This document shows positions 44,381 to 53,645 of a stretch of DNA of 64,000 nt, one piece after another; the stretch's first letter is position 1, and every line of letters starts with the position of its first letter. This DNA comes from Nostoc sp. 'Peltigera membranacea cyanobiont' 210A (GTDB lineage Bacteria; Cyanobacteriota; Cyanobacteriia; Cyanobacteriales; Nostocaceae), in contig NZ_NOLJ01000007.1 in assembly GCF_002246015.1 (NCBI RefSeq), positions 1-64,000 of the forward strand. The letters run 5' to 3'. The notes under the pieces were generated by a model that made no database searches, was not told where the DNA came from, and saw only the letters and a list, made by a program, of their open reading frames with translations. A program made the translations under genes and the position numbers.

Positions 44381-45667
44381 TTATTTAGCTAATATTGGCT
44401 TGCTATTTAAAGTATCTAAAATTCCATCATGGAATTTATTTACTGAAGACAAAATTCCATTTTCCTTATCATTCAGCAATGAGTCTTTTACCTCATTCAA
44501 ATAATTGTCGAGGTTTTCTCTTAGAATTGGTCTTTCTACTTTAACTGTATGATAATGATCCCAGATATCCCATGCTAAAACTCCTAAACCAGCAATAGGA
44601 TTAAGTAGTTCTAAACCTAAAAGTCCCGCAGCAACTTCACCTGTTCCTTCTGTTGCTACCTTTGTTGCAGTTTTAGTTGCTATCTTAGTAACTACTTTAG
44701 AAGTTCCTTTACTCACAATTCCTGTAGCAATTTTCTTAGTACCAATAACACTAACAGCTTTCATCATTGCACTGGCGGCTACATAACCTGTACCACGCGA
44801 AAGGGCGCGAATAGACAGATTTTGCTCTTTGCTACCTGTATTGTATGTTGTACTTCCTAAACCTTCTAAAAATTCTTCCCAAACAGGTCGAGGAATCTGA
44901 TATTGACTTTGGATTCCTGCTAACTTTTGATTAGCTTCAGATACATATTTATCAATTGCTTCTCTTGTAAAACGCTCCATTTCAAGTTGCATTGATGATG
45001 GTTGCAAAACCTTTTTAGTAAATTCATTTTGGAAATTACCAATTAATTTTTCAGCTTTTTCTTCTTCTGAAGTACCACTAATGTTTACCCAAATAGCTTC
45101 TACACCAACACCCCACTGAGTAAAATAATTGTAGTACCAATCGAGAAACGGATGGTCTACACGTCGCATTACCTCATCATGCCATTGTTCCAGATTATTT
45201 GATGCAGATGCTCTGGCACTAACTAATGCCTTGCCAAGGGCATTGGCAACATCATCGGACATTTGAGATAGCTTTTGTTCAGGAATAGTAATGGTGACAA
45301 TATTTGATTTACGTTTAGATGCATCGCTGATGTGATTAAGCGAAAAATTACCCCATAGTTGAATAATGATTATGAAAACAACACCAATCCAAATGAATTT
45401 AGATGCAGATTTAATAAAATCACTATAGGCATGAATACGCTCTGTCTTCTGAGAAAAAGTCCCTTCATCAACAGGCTTGGATGGATAATTAGCCTTAAAT
45501 AGGGCAGTAAACAGATTATTTAAGCTTGATGGTATAGTTTGGAAAAATGAAATTATCTTTTTATATAACTCTCCTTTTTGTCCTTCTTCAATCGTTTGAT
45601 TATCTTCACCTGATTCAGACACAGGATTTTGAGTTAATTCTTGTTCTTGATTAGTGTTCATAGTCAA
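44381..45667 (-). CDS. Membrane protein of unknown function
   Basis: A 428-residue protein. The charged N-terminus (about 1-90) is followed by one clear transmembrane helix (FIWIGVVFIIIIQLWGNFSL, about 92-112), a soluble helical domain (about 130-285; ASNNLEQWHDEVMRRVDHPF, LDWYYNYFTQWGVGVEAIW) and an Ala/Gly/Thr-rich weakly hydrophobic segment (about 295-375; KVVTKIATKTATKVATEGTG, LLGLELLNPIAGLGVLAWDI). I do not recognise it. It forms a same-strand pair with the small membrane protein 48 bases upstream. Confidence 0.6.
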   Translation of the reverse strand: MTMNTNQEQELTQNPVSESGEDNQTIEEGQKGELYKKIISFFQTIPSSLNNLFTALFKANYPSKPVDEGTFSQKTERIHAYSDFIKSASKFIWIGVVFIIIIQLWGNFSLNHISDASKRKSNIVTITIPEQKLSQMSDDVANALGKALVSARASASNNLEQWHDEVMRRVDHPFLDWYYNYFTQWGVGVEAIWVNISGTSEEEKAEKLIGNFQNEFTKKVLQPSSMQLEMERFTREAIDKYVSEANQKLAGIQSQYQIPRPVWEEFLEGLGSTTYNTGSKEQNLSIRALSRGTGYVAASAMMKAVSVIGTKKIATGIVSKGTSKVVTKIATKTATKVATEGTGEVAAGLLGLELLNPIAGLGVLAWDIWDHYHTVKVERPILRENLDNYLNEVKDSLLNDKENGILSSVNKFHDGILDTLNSKPILAK

Positions 45668-45715
45668 TTTTGCTGTTTGAAGTATCGATTAATAAAATAT
45701 GGAGCAGTATCTCAA

Positions 45716-46060
45716 CTATGCAAGTTTTCTCAAATAATCCTTTATCTTCAATTTCAAATCGCTTGAAATAGGGTAAGATTCAATCTCACGTTCTATATCT
45801 GATTTAGATTTCCCTTTTGTTCTAAGTTGATCTACTGTAGACTTAAAAATTGCTTCAAATCCATACTCAGTTAATCCTTGTGACATTAGAGCAAGCAAGC
45901 CAAGTACAGCAATTCCTCCAAGCATTCCGAATGGCCCACCAAGCACTGCTAAAGCTGCTGTTATTGCAGCTGCTCCAGCCCATCCCGTCACAGCCATAGC
46001 AACCAAAAGTACAAGACCAGGCACACCTAATGCCGCGATTTTGTCAACTAGCTTATCCAT
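45716..46060 (-). CDS. Small Gly/Ala-rich membrane protein
   Basis: A 114-residue protein. Residues about 10-65 form two very hydrophobic Gly/Ala-rich segments (GVPGLVLLVAMAVTGWAGAA and LGGPFGMLGGIAVLGLLALM). The C-terminus is a charged helical tail (KSKSDIEREIESYPISSDLK then LKIKDYLRKLA). It looks like a channel- or holin-like small protein, but the family is not known to me. It is first of the two-gene minus-strand unit, and divergent from the HTH gene at 46201. Confidence 0.6.
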   Translation of the reverse strand: MDKLVDKIAALGVPGLVLLVAMAVTGWAGAAAITAALAVLGGPFGMLGGIAVLGLLALMSQGLTEYGFEAIFKSTVDQLRTKGKSKSDIEREIESYPISSDLKLKIKDYLRKLA

Positions 46061-46200
46061 AATAGATTACTAAAATTAATGTAATTTTTGTTGCTTTTAT
46101 CTCAGTATCATGCAATTAAAAGCTAATCATCCCCTAGCTGCCATCAGGGATAATGGTAAAATTACATCAGGAAATTTAAGACAACCTTCAAAATTGGACT

Positions 46201-46689
46201 ATGGCATCCAGCAATGAACCCTTTATGCAAGCAGAAAACCACTGGGACTTAGAAACCCTTTACTCTGATTTGTCATCAGTAAAAAATAAGCGTTTGACAC
46301 CAGTTGAAAAGCGACACTTGCGAGGTTTGCTTTGTGGCTTAAGTCCGGCTGAAATAGCTGAGAAACTTGGTAAAAATGGGAAGGGTGTAGAAACTGATCT
46401 CTGTGCAACCGTATACAGGTATGTAAAAAGTCTTCTGGATAAGTCTGATGAAAAGTTAGAAAATTGGCGAAATATTTCTGAATGGCTTGATGATGCAGGG
46501 TATAAAAATCAGTCGATAAAGGTTCCAGGCTTAGATTTATCACCTGATAAAGCAGTTGTTAATGTAACTAATATAAATATTGAAAATAATCAAATAGTAT
46601 TTTTGATTAGTATGAAAATTCCCACTTCTCAAGATTTAGATTCTTTGGAAGATGAATTAAATAATTTAGATAATCATAAAAGCAATTAG
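46201..46689 (+). CDS. HTH protein resembling the N-terminal domain of vWA-MoxR-associated proteins
   Basis: A 162-residue protein. Residues about 35-80 (LTPVEKRHLRGLLCGLSPAE then IAEKLGKNGKGVETDLCATV) form a LuxR-like winged HTH of the kind found at the front of many cyanobacterial NB-ARC, CHAT and TIR signalling proteins. The remaining 80 residues are short strands and an acidic tail. It may regulate the divergent membrane-protein pair, 140 bases away. Function is inference. Confidence 0.6.
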   Translation: MASSNEPFMQAENHWDLETLYSDLSSVKNKRLTPVEKRHLRGLLCGLSPAEIAEKLGKNGKGVETDLCATVYRYVKSLLDKSDEKLENWRNISEWLDDAGYKNQSIKVPGLDLSPDKAVVNVTNINIENNQIVFLISMKIPTSQDLDSLEDELNNLDNHKSN

Positions 46690-46725
46690 TATTTATATTC
46701 CAATACAGTTTAGTTAAGAAAAATT

Positions 46726-46797
46726 GTAGGTTGGGTGAAGCAAAGCGCAACCCAACAAAGCCCTGGAAATGTTGGGTTTCGTTCCTCAACCCAACCA
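46726..46797. repeat. GTTGGGT palindromic dispersed repeat
   Basis: TAGGTTGGGTGAAGCAAAGC, CAACCCAACA, then TGTTGGGTTTCGTTCCTCAA and CCCAACC form an imperfect inverted pair. This is a widespread cyanobacterial dispersed repeat. Confidence 0.7.
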
Positions 46798-46864
46798 AAT
46801 TAAGGTTTTTGACGTTAACCCAAGCGTATTGATTTATATTCTGTCTAAAATATTAGAGAGAAGC

Positions 46865-47062
46865 ATGAAAATTACCTATGACCCAGAAGTAGATATATTA
46901 AGAATTATATTGAGTGATGTACCCATAGAAGATAGTGACGAAGAAAGGCCAGGCGTAATTTTAGATTACGACGAAGATGGAAATATTATCGCCCTAGAAA
47001 TATTAGACGCTTCCAAAAGAATCGATAATCCACGTTCCCTAGAGTATTCGATTTCTACATAA
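46865..47062 (+). CDS. DUF2283 family protein
   Basis: A 65-residue protein: MKITYDPEVDILRIILSDVP, EERPGVILDYDEDGNIIALE, then ILDASKR. This is the DUF2283 pattern, a small fold of unknown function often near toxin-antitoxin genes. I start at the internal ATG (46865), preceded by GAGAGAAGC, because the upstream frame lies in a dispersed repeat. No DUF4258 toxin partner is adjacent. Confidence 0.85.
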   Translation: MKITYDPEVDILRIILSDVPIEDSDEERPGVILDYDEDGNIIALEILDASKRIDNPRSLEYSIST

Positions 47063-47153
47063 TAGAGGTTTGAGAGGGTTAGCGTACAGCTTTTCGTATC
47101 TTTGAAGCGATTCTGTTTTAAGCACAGACACTAAGACACAAAGATCAAAATAT

Positions 47154-47756
47154 CTAACCTTCCCGCACCATCCAAACCAACATTCCCAAAAGTATTTCCA
47201 CTGGCGGAACAGTATAATCATTCAAATCAATACTCAGTGTTTGCCCTTCTAATTTCAAAAATCGCCAAGCCGTACCGCTGCTGACGCTGCCATAAATTGT
47301 TTTAATCGGTATATTATTGATTTCATTAAATTTTTGAGCGGCAATCATTTCTGCTGCACATTGCCCTAAACCAGGTTTTAAATCACCTTTTTTCGCTTCA
47401 ATAATTACGATCGCAGGAGCTTCAATAAATATTTGTTCGGGTGAACGGCTAATTAAAAAATCACATACTCCACTTAAGCCTAGCTCTGGTGCAACGGTAA
47501 AATCTTCACCCGAAAAAAAGCTGACTTTGCGTTCAAGAATTTTCCGAACTTCTACGAGTATTGGACTAATAATTAACTCTGAGCGAGCTTTTTCTGAACC
47601 AGTTGCTGTTGCTAGTGGTAGTCCTTCGCTTAGTGCTTCTTTGAGGTAAAAACTAGGTTCTATGGACTGCGTTTCTGGTAAAAACCGTCCATTTTCAACT
47701 GTAGTTAAGTTAAAGTCGCGTTTGACTTTTGACAGCGAGAAGTCACTATAAGACAT
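47154..47756 (-). CDS. PD-(D/E)XK-like protein, cyanobacterial hypothetical
   Basis: A 200-residue protein. GVCDFLISRSPEQIFIEAPA then IVIIEAKKGDLKPGLGQCAA fits the Asp...Glu-x-Lys core of the nuclease superfamily (about 112-150), like type I restriction N-terminal domains. The rest is soluble. It is found alone, without a methyltransferase beside it (the nearest is at 53646). Function is unknown. Confidence 0.65.
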   Translation of the reverse strand: MSYSDFSLSKVKRDFNLTTVENGRFLPETQSIEPSFYLKEALSEGLPLATATGSEKARSELIISPILVEVRKILERKVSFFSGEDFTVAPELGLSGVCDFLISRSPEQIFIEAPAIVIIEAKKGDLKPGLGQCAAEMIAAQKFNEINNIPIKTIYGSVSSGTAWRFLKLEGQTLSIDLNDYTVPPVEILLGMLVWMVREG

Positions 47757-47840
47757 TATAAATATGATATTAATCTACGAGTATTGATCCTATCGTGTTT
47801 ATAAATGTTTTCTTGGGAATGGGATCAACAAGAGCGATCG

Positions 47841-47911
47841 CCTTGTCCAAATGCTAGTGGGAAAGAGGCCGCGATCGCTCTTTTTACCCAGAAGTCGATA
47901 GAGTTCAGGGA
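47841..47911 (+). pseudogene. 71-bp displaced fragment of the lpxB-like gene
   Basis: Bases 47841-47911 match 52422-52493, inside the lpxB-like gene, at roughly 83% identity with one single-base gap (shared runs: GCGATCGCTCTTT and GATAGAGTTCAGGGA). It corresponds to codons 46-69 (NASGKEAAIAL). Same orientation as the full gene, with the two sensor kinases between them. Confidence 0.75.
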
Positions 47912-47944
47912 AATGCGATCGCAATTAGGATTTGGGATTCTAAT

Positions 47945-49246
47945 TTATCGGATAGGTAATTCAATCACAAACTCTGTACCCTCACCGTGTGTTGAATGGC
48001 AACTTAGCTTACCGCGATGATTGTTAACTACAATTTGGTAAGCAATAGATAAACCTAGCCCTGTTCCTTTACCGATGACTTTTGTAGTGTAGAAAGCATC
48101 AAATATCTTTGTCCGGTTTGCTTCGCTAATTCCTGAGCCATTGTCTGCAATTCTGAGAATAACTCGCTCTCCAATTGCTTCAGTTTTAATCCAAATCATA
48201 CCAATATGTCTAAAATTTTCATCTAAATACTGATTTTTTTGGATTTCTTCAATTGCATCGATCCCATTACTAATCAAATTCATAAAAACCTGATTTAGTT
48301 CGCCTGGATAGCAGTCAACAAGTGGTAATTCTCCATATTCTTTGATTAATTTAATTGCTGGACGATGAGCATTTGCTTTAAGTCGATGTCCAAGAATGAG
48401 TAGCGTAGTTTCTAACCCCTCATGCAGGTTAGCACGTTTCTTCCCTGCTTCTCCGTGTCGAGAGAACTTGTTCAATGATGACACAATCTCTGTAACGCGA
48501 TCTGTACCTACTTGCATAGATTGAATAATTTTGGATAAATCATTTAACAAATAATTGATATCTTTTGTTTTAATAGCATTTTTAATTTCAGTTGGGGGAT
48601 CGGGCAGATACTTTTGATATAGTTCAAGTAAATTAACAACTTCTCGGAAATACTCTTCAATAAAATTCAAGTTGCCAGCGATAAAATTGATGGGATTATT
48701 TACTTCATGGGCAATTCCTGCTGTCATTTGACCCAAGGTTGCGACCTTTTCTGCTTGAACTAGTTGGGTTTGAGCCTGTTGTAATTCGGCGTTTTTGGCC
48801 ATTAAGGTTTTCGTCAAATTTCTTAGCTTAAGTTGATGCTCTACTCGCACCAAGACCTCTTCATACTGAAAAGGTTTAGTAATATAATCTACGGCTCCCA
48901 ATCGCAATCCTTTAACCTTGTCAGCAGTATCTGAAAGAGCAGTCATAAAAATGATTGGAATATCCTGGACACGAGGATTGCTATCACTTTTGAGGTATTT
49001 ACAAGTTTCAAACCCATCGATACCCGGCATCATGATATCAAGCAAGATTAAATCAGGTAAATTATCATTTTCTAATCTCTGAATGGCTTTTTCACCACTA
49101 CGAGCTGCCCAAACTTCAAAGCTAGACTGATCCAAAAAGCTCGATAAAACTTGTAAGTTGGCAGGGTTATCATCAACGACTAAAATAATTCCTCTGCTAG
49201 GATCGCTATTTAGGGGATTTTTTTGATCGCCTATCGTTGCTGTCAT
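47945..49246 (-). CDS. Response-regulator/histidine-kinase hybrid (REC-HisKA-HATPase)
   Basis: A 433-residue cytoplasmic protein. An N-terminal receiver domain (about 18-135) has Asp in DLILLDIMMPGIDGFE and Lys in AVDYITKPFQYEEV. A coiled linker (TLMAKNAELQQAQTQLVQAE) leads to HisKA with His in GIAHEVNNPINFI (about 184), and HATPase_c with NLISNGIDAIEEI and GTGLGLSIAYQI. It has no sensor domain of its own and is probably driven by phosphotransfer from the neighbouring membrane kinase (110 bases upstream, same strand). Confidence 0.92.
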   Translation of the reverse strand: MTATIGDQKNPLNSDPSRGIILVVDDNPANLQVLSSFLDQSSFEVWAARSGEKAIQRLENDNLPDLILLDIMMPGIDGFETCKYLKSDSNPRVQDIPIIFMTALSDTADKVKGLRLGAVDYITKPFQYEEVLVRVEHQLKLRNLTKTLMAKNAELQQAQTQLVQAEKVATLGQMTAGIAHEVNNPINFIAGNLNFIEEYFREVVNLLELYQKYLPDPPTEIKNAIKTKDINYLLNDLSKIIQSMQVGTDRVTEIVSSLNKFSRHGEAGKKRANLHEGLETTLLILGHRLKANAHRPAIKLIKEYGELPLVDCYPGELNQVFMNLISNGIDAIEEIQKNQYLDENFRHIGMIWIKTEAIGERVILRIADNGSGISEANRTKIFDAFYTTKVIGKGTGLGLSIAYQIVVNNHRGKLSCHSTHGEGTEFVIELPIR

Positions 49247-49356
49247 AATATTCCTATCCTATATTGATTCACGTTACTTTTTTGCAATACGCTAAAGGAG
49301 AAGACTCCAAATTTAAAATTCACGCACTACAATCCCCATAAATAAATTTAATAAAA

Positions 49357-51786
49357 TTAATCCTTTGATTTTTCGGTCAAAAAATTAAGGATTAAATCTT
49401 CGTCAAACTGCCTCGCTAACTGCCGCAATTGGTTAGCAAAGGGAGCGAATTTTGTGTCTGTTTCCTCTAGTTTATCTGCCCATTTGAGAATGTCATTGAA
49501 GTTACCTTTACTGGCTAAAATCATCAGTTCCCGCAATATATCGGGGGAAGGAGGAGTCAATTTATCTGGTGAACTATCAAGTGTTGTAGGCGAAGAATTG
49601 ATTTTTTGTTCCTCAGACTGCTGGTAAATCCATGTCAAACCTAAATGGCACTCTAATTGATGCAGTAATTCATCTGCCTGTATCGGTTTACTCAAAAAGG
49701 TGTCACCTCCTGCTTGCAGACTGCGATGTTGGTCGGCTTCAAAGACACTAGCAGAAGAGACGATAATCTTGAGATCCTGGATATCTGGGGTATGACGCAG
49801 GTGTTTAATTAATTCAAACCCATCCATTTCTGGCATCAGCAAATCTGTAATCACCAGGTCTGGTTTAAGAGCGATCGCTTTTTCTAAACCTTCTTTACCG
49901 TTACTGGCTTCAACCACTTTGAAACCCAATGGTTGCAATAAGTTTGTAATTACTGTGCGATTCTCCCAGCGATCGTCCACCATGATGATGGTGCGGGGAC
50001 TACCTGCAAAGCCAATGATTTGTCCCTTGGATGCAGCCATAGCAGACTGTACCCATTCGCTGGCTTCGGCGATCGCAATTTCAAACCAGAAAGTACTACC
50101 CTGACCAATCTCACTTTTAACCTGGATATCGCTACCCATCATCTGCACCAACTGCCGAGTAATAGCTAAACCCAGCCCTGTCCCTTCTATCTGATGCTTT
50201 TTCTCACCTACTTGTTCAAATGGCAAAAAAATGTTGTCTAATTGGGTTGGAGTTATGCCAATTCCTGTGTCTTTTACACTAAAGTGAATGCGATATTTCT
50301 CTGTCTGTCCATCAGCAGGAAGTCGCTCGATTACCTCAACCTTGAAGCTAACCTTACCCTCATCGGTAAATTTAATGGCATTTCCCAGCAGATTCAAGAG
50401 AATCTGACGTAACCTTTTGACATCGACATGAACCCCTGTAGGTAAGTTGCTGGCGAGTTCATAGACAAATAAAATACCTTTTTGCTCTGCCCGAATCTGG
50501 CAAATTTCCCCAATTCCTTGTAAAAAAGACGGAAAATGCACATCCTGAGGATGCAGTTCCAGTTTTCGCGCTTCAATTTTGGAAAGATCCAAAATATCAT
50601 TAATTAAAGTCAGTAGATGAGAGCCACACTGTTCAATAATGTTTACATGATATTGCTCTGGCTCTGACAAAGCTTTAGAACGCAGCAAAATTTGAGCGCA
50701 ACCTAAAATACCATTCAAAGGCGTTCGCAGTTCATGGCTCATGTTGGCTAAAAATTCGCTCTTAGCCCGGTTTGCGGTATCAGCCGCTGCTTTAGATTTT
50801 TTCAGTTGAGCTTGTTCAAACGCTTGCACCTGCCACAATACAGCAATCATCGTCACTGTCAATCCGCCCACAACTAGGGCGATCAGATCGAGAAATTGTA
50901 GCCGAGATTCAATGTTTTGGCGCGGAATTACCAAAGCTACAGACCAATTAGCTTCTCGCAACGGCACATAAGCAACATACTTTTTAGTGCCGTCAATTTC
51001 CATCAACTGAATTCCCTGTTGTTTTTTTACCATCTGCTGCGCGATCGCATTTAAATTGCGATCTGGAATTTTCAGCAGGCTAGGTGCAGGTTTTTCTAAC
51101 GTTGACATTAACATTGAGTTGGGATGGACGATCGCTTCTCCTTGTGAATTGAGGGCGAATGCATAGCTATTCTTGCCGTAGTGCAAAGAGTTGACTACCT
51201 TTGCAATGCGATCGACTTTAACATTGCCGTGGAAAACCCCAATCGGTGAACGATTGGTAGGAGAATCAGACCAGATTGGAGTGGCGATCGCAATTAATGG
51301 AATGCCTGTGGAACGGCTGATAAAGGGATCGGAAATGTTGCTTTTTCCGGCTATTGCTTTTTGAAAGTAGTCTCGATCCTTAATATTCTTATTTGAGCGA
51401 CCAACCTTAGTATTAAAATATGAACCATCCGGGGTAACTATTTGGAAAAAGAAAAATTCATCGATTCGCTCAACTTCTGATTTTAAATAAGGTTCTGCTA
51501 AAGACCAGTCTAAGGAGCGTACAGTTGAAGTATGAGCAAGGGTTTGCACCTCGACTTTACGAACGTGTAACCACTCCTCAATTTCATCAACCCCTCTCTG
51601 TACCTCTAAAAAAGCCTTTACTCTCAAGTCTTCTAGCGTTATTTTCCGAGCAGCCTGATAGCTAAAATAAGCAGAAATACTCACAATAAGAGTAGTGCCG
51701 CCAAGAATAAATCGAATCAACAAATTCCGCGAGGAATATATTTTGGTGTCAGATGGGCTGTAGTTGCCTTGTATCACAGGGTTCAC
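49357..51786 (-). CDS. Membrane hybrid sensor histidine kinase (Cache-HisKA-HATPase-REC)
   Basis: An 809-residue protein. The first helix (LIRFILGGTTLIVSISAYFS) and a second at about 295-315 (LIALVVGGLTVTMIAVLWQV) flank an extracellular dCache-type sensor (WSVALVIPRQNIESRLQF at its end). HisKA has His in ANMSHELRTPLNGILG (about 348), then HATPase_c (NLLGNAIKFTDEG, GTGLGLAITRQL) and receiver Asp in DLVITDLLMPEMDGFE (about 645). A short tail of about 90 residues (after 715) may be an Hpt-like helix bundle. It is co-oriented with the kinase at 47945. Confidence 0.92.
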   Translation of the reverse strand: MNPVIQGNYSPSDTKIYSSRNLLIRFILGGTTLIVSISAYFSYQAARKITLEDLRVKAFLEVQRGVDEIEEWLHVRKVEVQTLAHTSTVRSLDWSLAEPYLKSEVERIDEFFFFQIVTPDGSYFNTKVGRSNKNIKDRDYFQKAIAGKSNISDPFISRSTGIPLIAIATPIWSDSPTNRSPIGVFHGNVKVDRIAKVVNSLHYGKNSYAFALNSQGEAIVHPNSMLMSTLEKPAPSLLKIPDRNLNAIAQQMVKKQQGIQLMEIDGTKKYVAYVPLREANWSVALVIPRQNIESRLQFLDLIALVVGGLTVTMIAVLWQVQAFEQAQLKKSKAAADTANRAKSEFLANMSHELRTPLNGILGCAQILLRSKALSEPEQYHVNIIEQCGSHLLTLINDILDLSKIEARKLELHPQDVHFPSFLQGIGEICQIRAEQKGILFVYELASNLPTGVHVDVKRLRQILLNLLGNAIKFTDEGKVSFKVEVIERLPADGQTEKYRIHFSVKDTGIGITPTQLDNIFLPFEQVGEKKHQIEGTGLGLAITRQLVQMMGSDIQVKSEIGQGSTFWFEIAIAEASEWVQSAMAASKGQIIGFAGSPRTIIMVDDRWENRTVITNLLQPLGFKVVEASNGKEGLEKAIALKPDLVITDLLMPEMDGFELIKHLRHTPDIQDLKIIVSSASVFEADQHRSLQAGGDTFLSKPIQADELLHQLECHLGLTWIYQQSEEQKINSSPTTLDSSPDKLTPPSPDILRELMILASKGNFNDILKWADKLEETDTKFAPFANQLRQLARQFDEDLILNFLTEKSKD

Positions 51787-52286
51787 CCTCTAAACAATGG
51801 GTTTGGTAAGCAAAAAAAAGGGCTATATTTAGATTGCCCAAAAAATTATTAATAATCGCAGCTATGATTCTTACCCATAGCTGCGATTGTCAATACCCTA
51901 ACCTTTGCTAACCATCCTTTAAAGACCTGTATTGTGAAGTATGTATAGGCTGATCATCGGGTAAGTTCAAAAAATACATTTTATAGAAAATATAATAATC
52001 AAATTTATCGTTAGATTTTTCTTGATAAATTAGATAATATTACTGATATTTCAGTATCGGTAAATAGTCAACTTTATTTAGTCAAACAGGTATTTAAAAT
52101 CAAAAAATTGGATTATTTTGTCACAGGCGAAAGCCAAGAGTCGCGATATAGGTGACAGTGGTAGCGATTAAATCACTGCCGACTCTATGCAAATTCAATG
52201 TGAAAGAGGTTATGAAATCTCATTAACAAGCTACAGTATATACCTGTAACATAACAACGAATTAGGTAATACTTGCCTTTTGACTA
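51787..52286. promoter_or_regulatory. Divergent intergenic region with a 13-bp hairpin
   Basis: AATCGCAGCTATG (51854-51866) pairs with CATAGCTGCGATT (51876-51888) across nine bases. It stands between the divergent kinase and lpxB-like genes. There is no T run after it, so an operator or RNA structure is as likely as a terminator. The rest is AT-rich with no gene. Confidence 0.5.
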
Positions 52287-53567
52287 ATGACTCAAGTAGA
52301 TATTCTGATCCTTTCAAATGGCCCAGGTGAAGTAACAACCTGGGTGCGTCCAGTAGTAAAGGCGTTGCGGCAAGAATTAGGGGATGACCGTTCTTTAGCG
52401 AGGATTTCTGTGGTATTATCACCATGCTCAAATGCCAGTGGTAAAGAAGCAGCGATCGCTCTTTCTTTCCCCGAAGTAGATAGAGTTCAGGGAGCAGAAC
52501 ATTTTTGGCAATTTTTGCTTTGGGGCAAAACATTTGAAAATTGGGATTGGAGAAGTCGCGGTGTTATCGTTTTTTTGGGCGGCGATCAAATTTTTCCAGT
52601 GATTATAGGCAAAAAGCTCGGATATCGCACAGTAGTTTACGCCGAATGGGAAGCCAGATGGCATAACTGGATCGATCGCTTTGGAATCATGAAACCCGAA
52701 GTTGCAGCCCGTGTCCCTCAGAAATATGCTCATAAATTCACTGTTGTCGGTGATTTGATGCTAGAAGCAGCAGAGGAAAGCCTAGATGCAAATTCTCCTT
52801 TGCCTATTACTCCATCAAAAACTGAATTGATTGGTTTACTCCCTGGTTCAAAAGCAGCAAAATTAGCCCAAGGAGTACCATTATCTTTAGCTATTGCCGA
52901 ATACGTTCATGCAAAAAGACCGCAAACCAGATTTGTAATTCCTCTAGCCCCAACTTTGGATTTACAAACTTTAGCTAGTTTTGCCGATCGCCAAAAGAAC
53001 TCTATTGCTGAAACCTTTAGCTTTGGCGGTGCTTCCTTAATTATCCCAGAGGATGCTAAAGGCAAGGCATTGCTCAAAACTGCAACGGGCTTAACTGTGG
53101 AACTGTGGCAAGAAAACCCTGCATATAACTTATTATCCCAGTGCTGTATCTGCTTGACTACGGTGGGGGCAAACACTGCCGAACTTGGTGCTTTAGGAGT
53201 GCCAATGATTGTTTTACTACCAACGCAGCAACTTGACGCTATGCGTTCTTGGGATGGTTTACCTGGATTGTTGGCAAATCTGCCAGTAGTCGGTACACTA
53301 TGCGCTAAGGTGATTAATTGGTCATTTCTGAGATTTGTGAGACACAAAGGTTTATTAGCATGGCCAAATATCTGGGCACAGGAAGAGATAGTCCCAGAAA
53401 TTATGGGTAAAGTTCAACCGCAAGAAGTTGGGGAAATGGTTTTAGACTTTTTGACGAATCCAGAAAAATTGGATGATATGCGCGCCAAACTCCGTAATAT
53501 TCGCGGTAAAAGCGGTGCAGCCCAGAAAATAGCAACTTTAGTAAGGGAAGAGATTGATAAATTTTGA
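52287..53567 (+). CDS. Lipid-A-disaccharide synthase-related protein
   Basis: A 426-residue GT-B-fold protein of the cyanobacterial family related to LpxB (TIGR03492 type): DILILSNGPGEVTTWVRPVV, ASGKEAAIALSFPEVDRVQG, GYRTVVYAEWEARWHNWIDR, LIGLLPGSKAAKLAQGVPLS and TTVGANTAELGALGVPMIVL. True LpxB makes the lipid A disaccharide, but this branch differs and its substrate is not known. The first ATG at 52287 has no strong ribosome site. Confidence 0.88.
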   Translation: MTQVDILILSNGPGEVTTWVRPVVKALRQELGDDRSLARISVVLSPCSNASGKEAAIALSFPEVDRVQGAEHFWQFLLWGKTFENWDWRSRGVIVFLGGDQIFPVIIGKKLGYRTVVYAEWEARWHNWIDRFGIMKPEVAARVPQKYAHKFTVVGDLMLEAAEESLDANSPLPITPSKTELIGLLPGSKAAKLAQGVPLSLAIAEYVHAKRPQTRFVIPLAPTLDLQTLASFADRQKNSIAETFSFGGASLIIPEDAKGKALLKTATGLTVELWQENPAYNLLSQCCICLTTVGANTAELGALGVPMIVLLPTQQLDAMRSWDGLPGLLANLPVVGTLCAKVINWSFLRFVRHKGLLAWPNIWAQEEIVPEIMGKVQPQEVGEMVLDFLTNPEKLDDMRAKLRNIRGKSGAAQKIATLVREEIDKF

Positions 53568-53645
53568 ATATGAAAATTAAGGTAAAATAAAATTGGTTTG
53601 TAGTGAGCAATTCATCGCTCAATTCAACCATTTTAAGGACTAATT

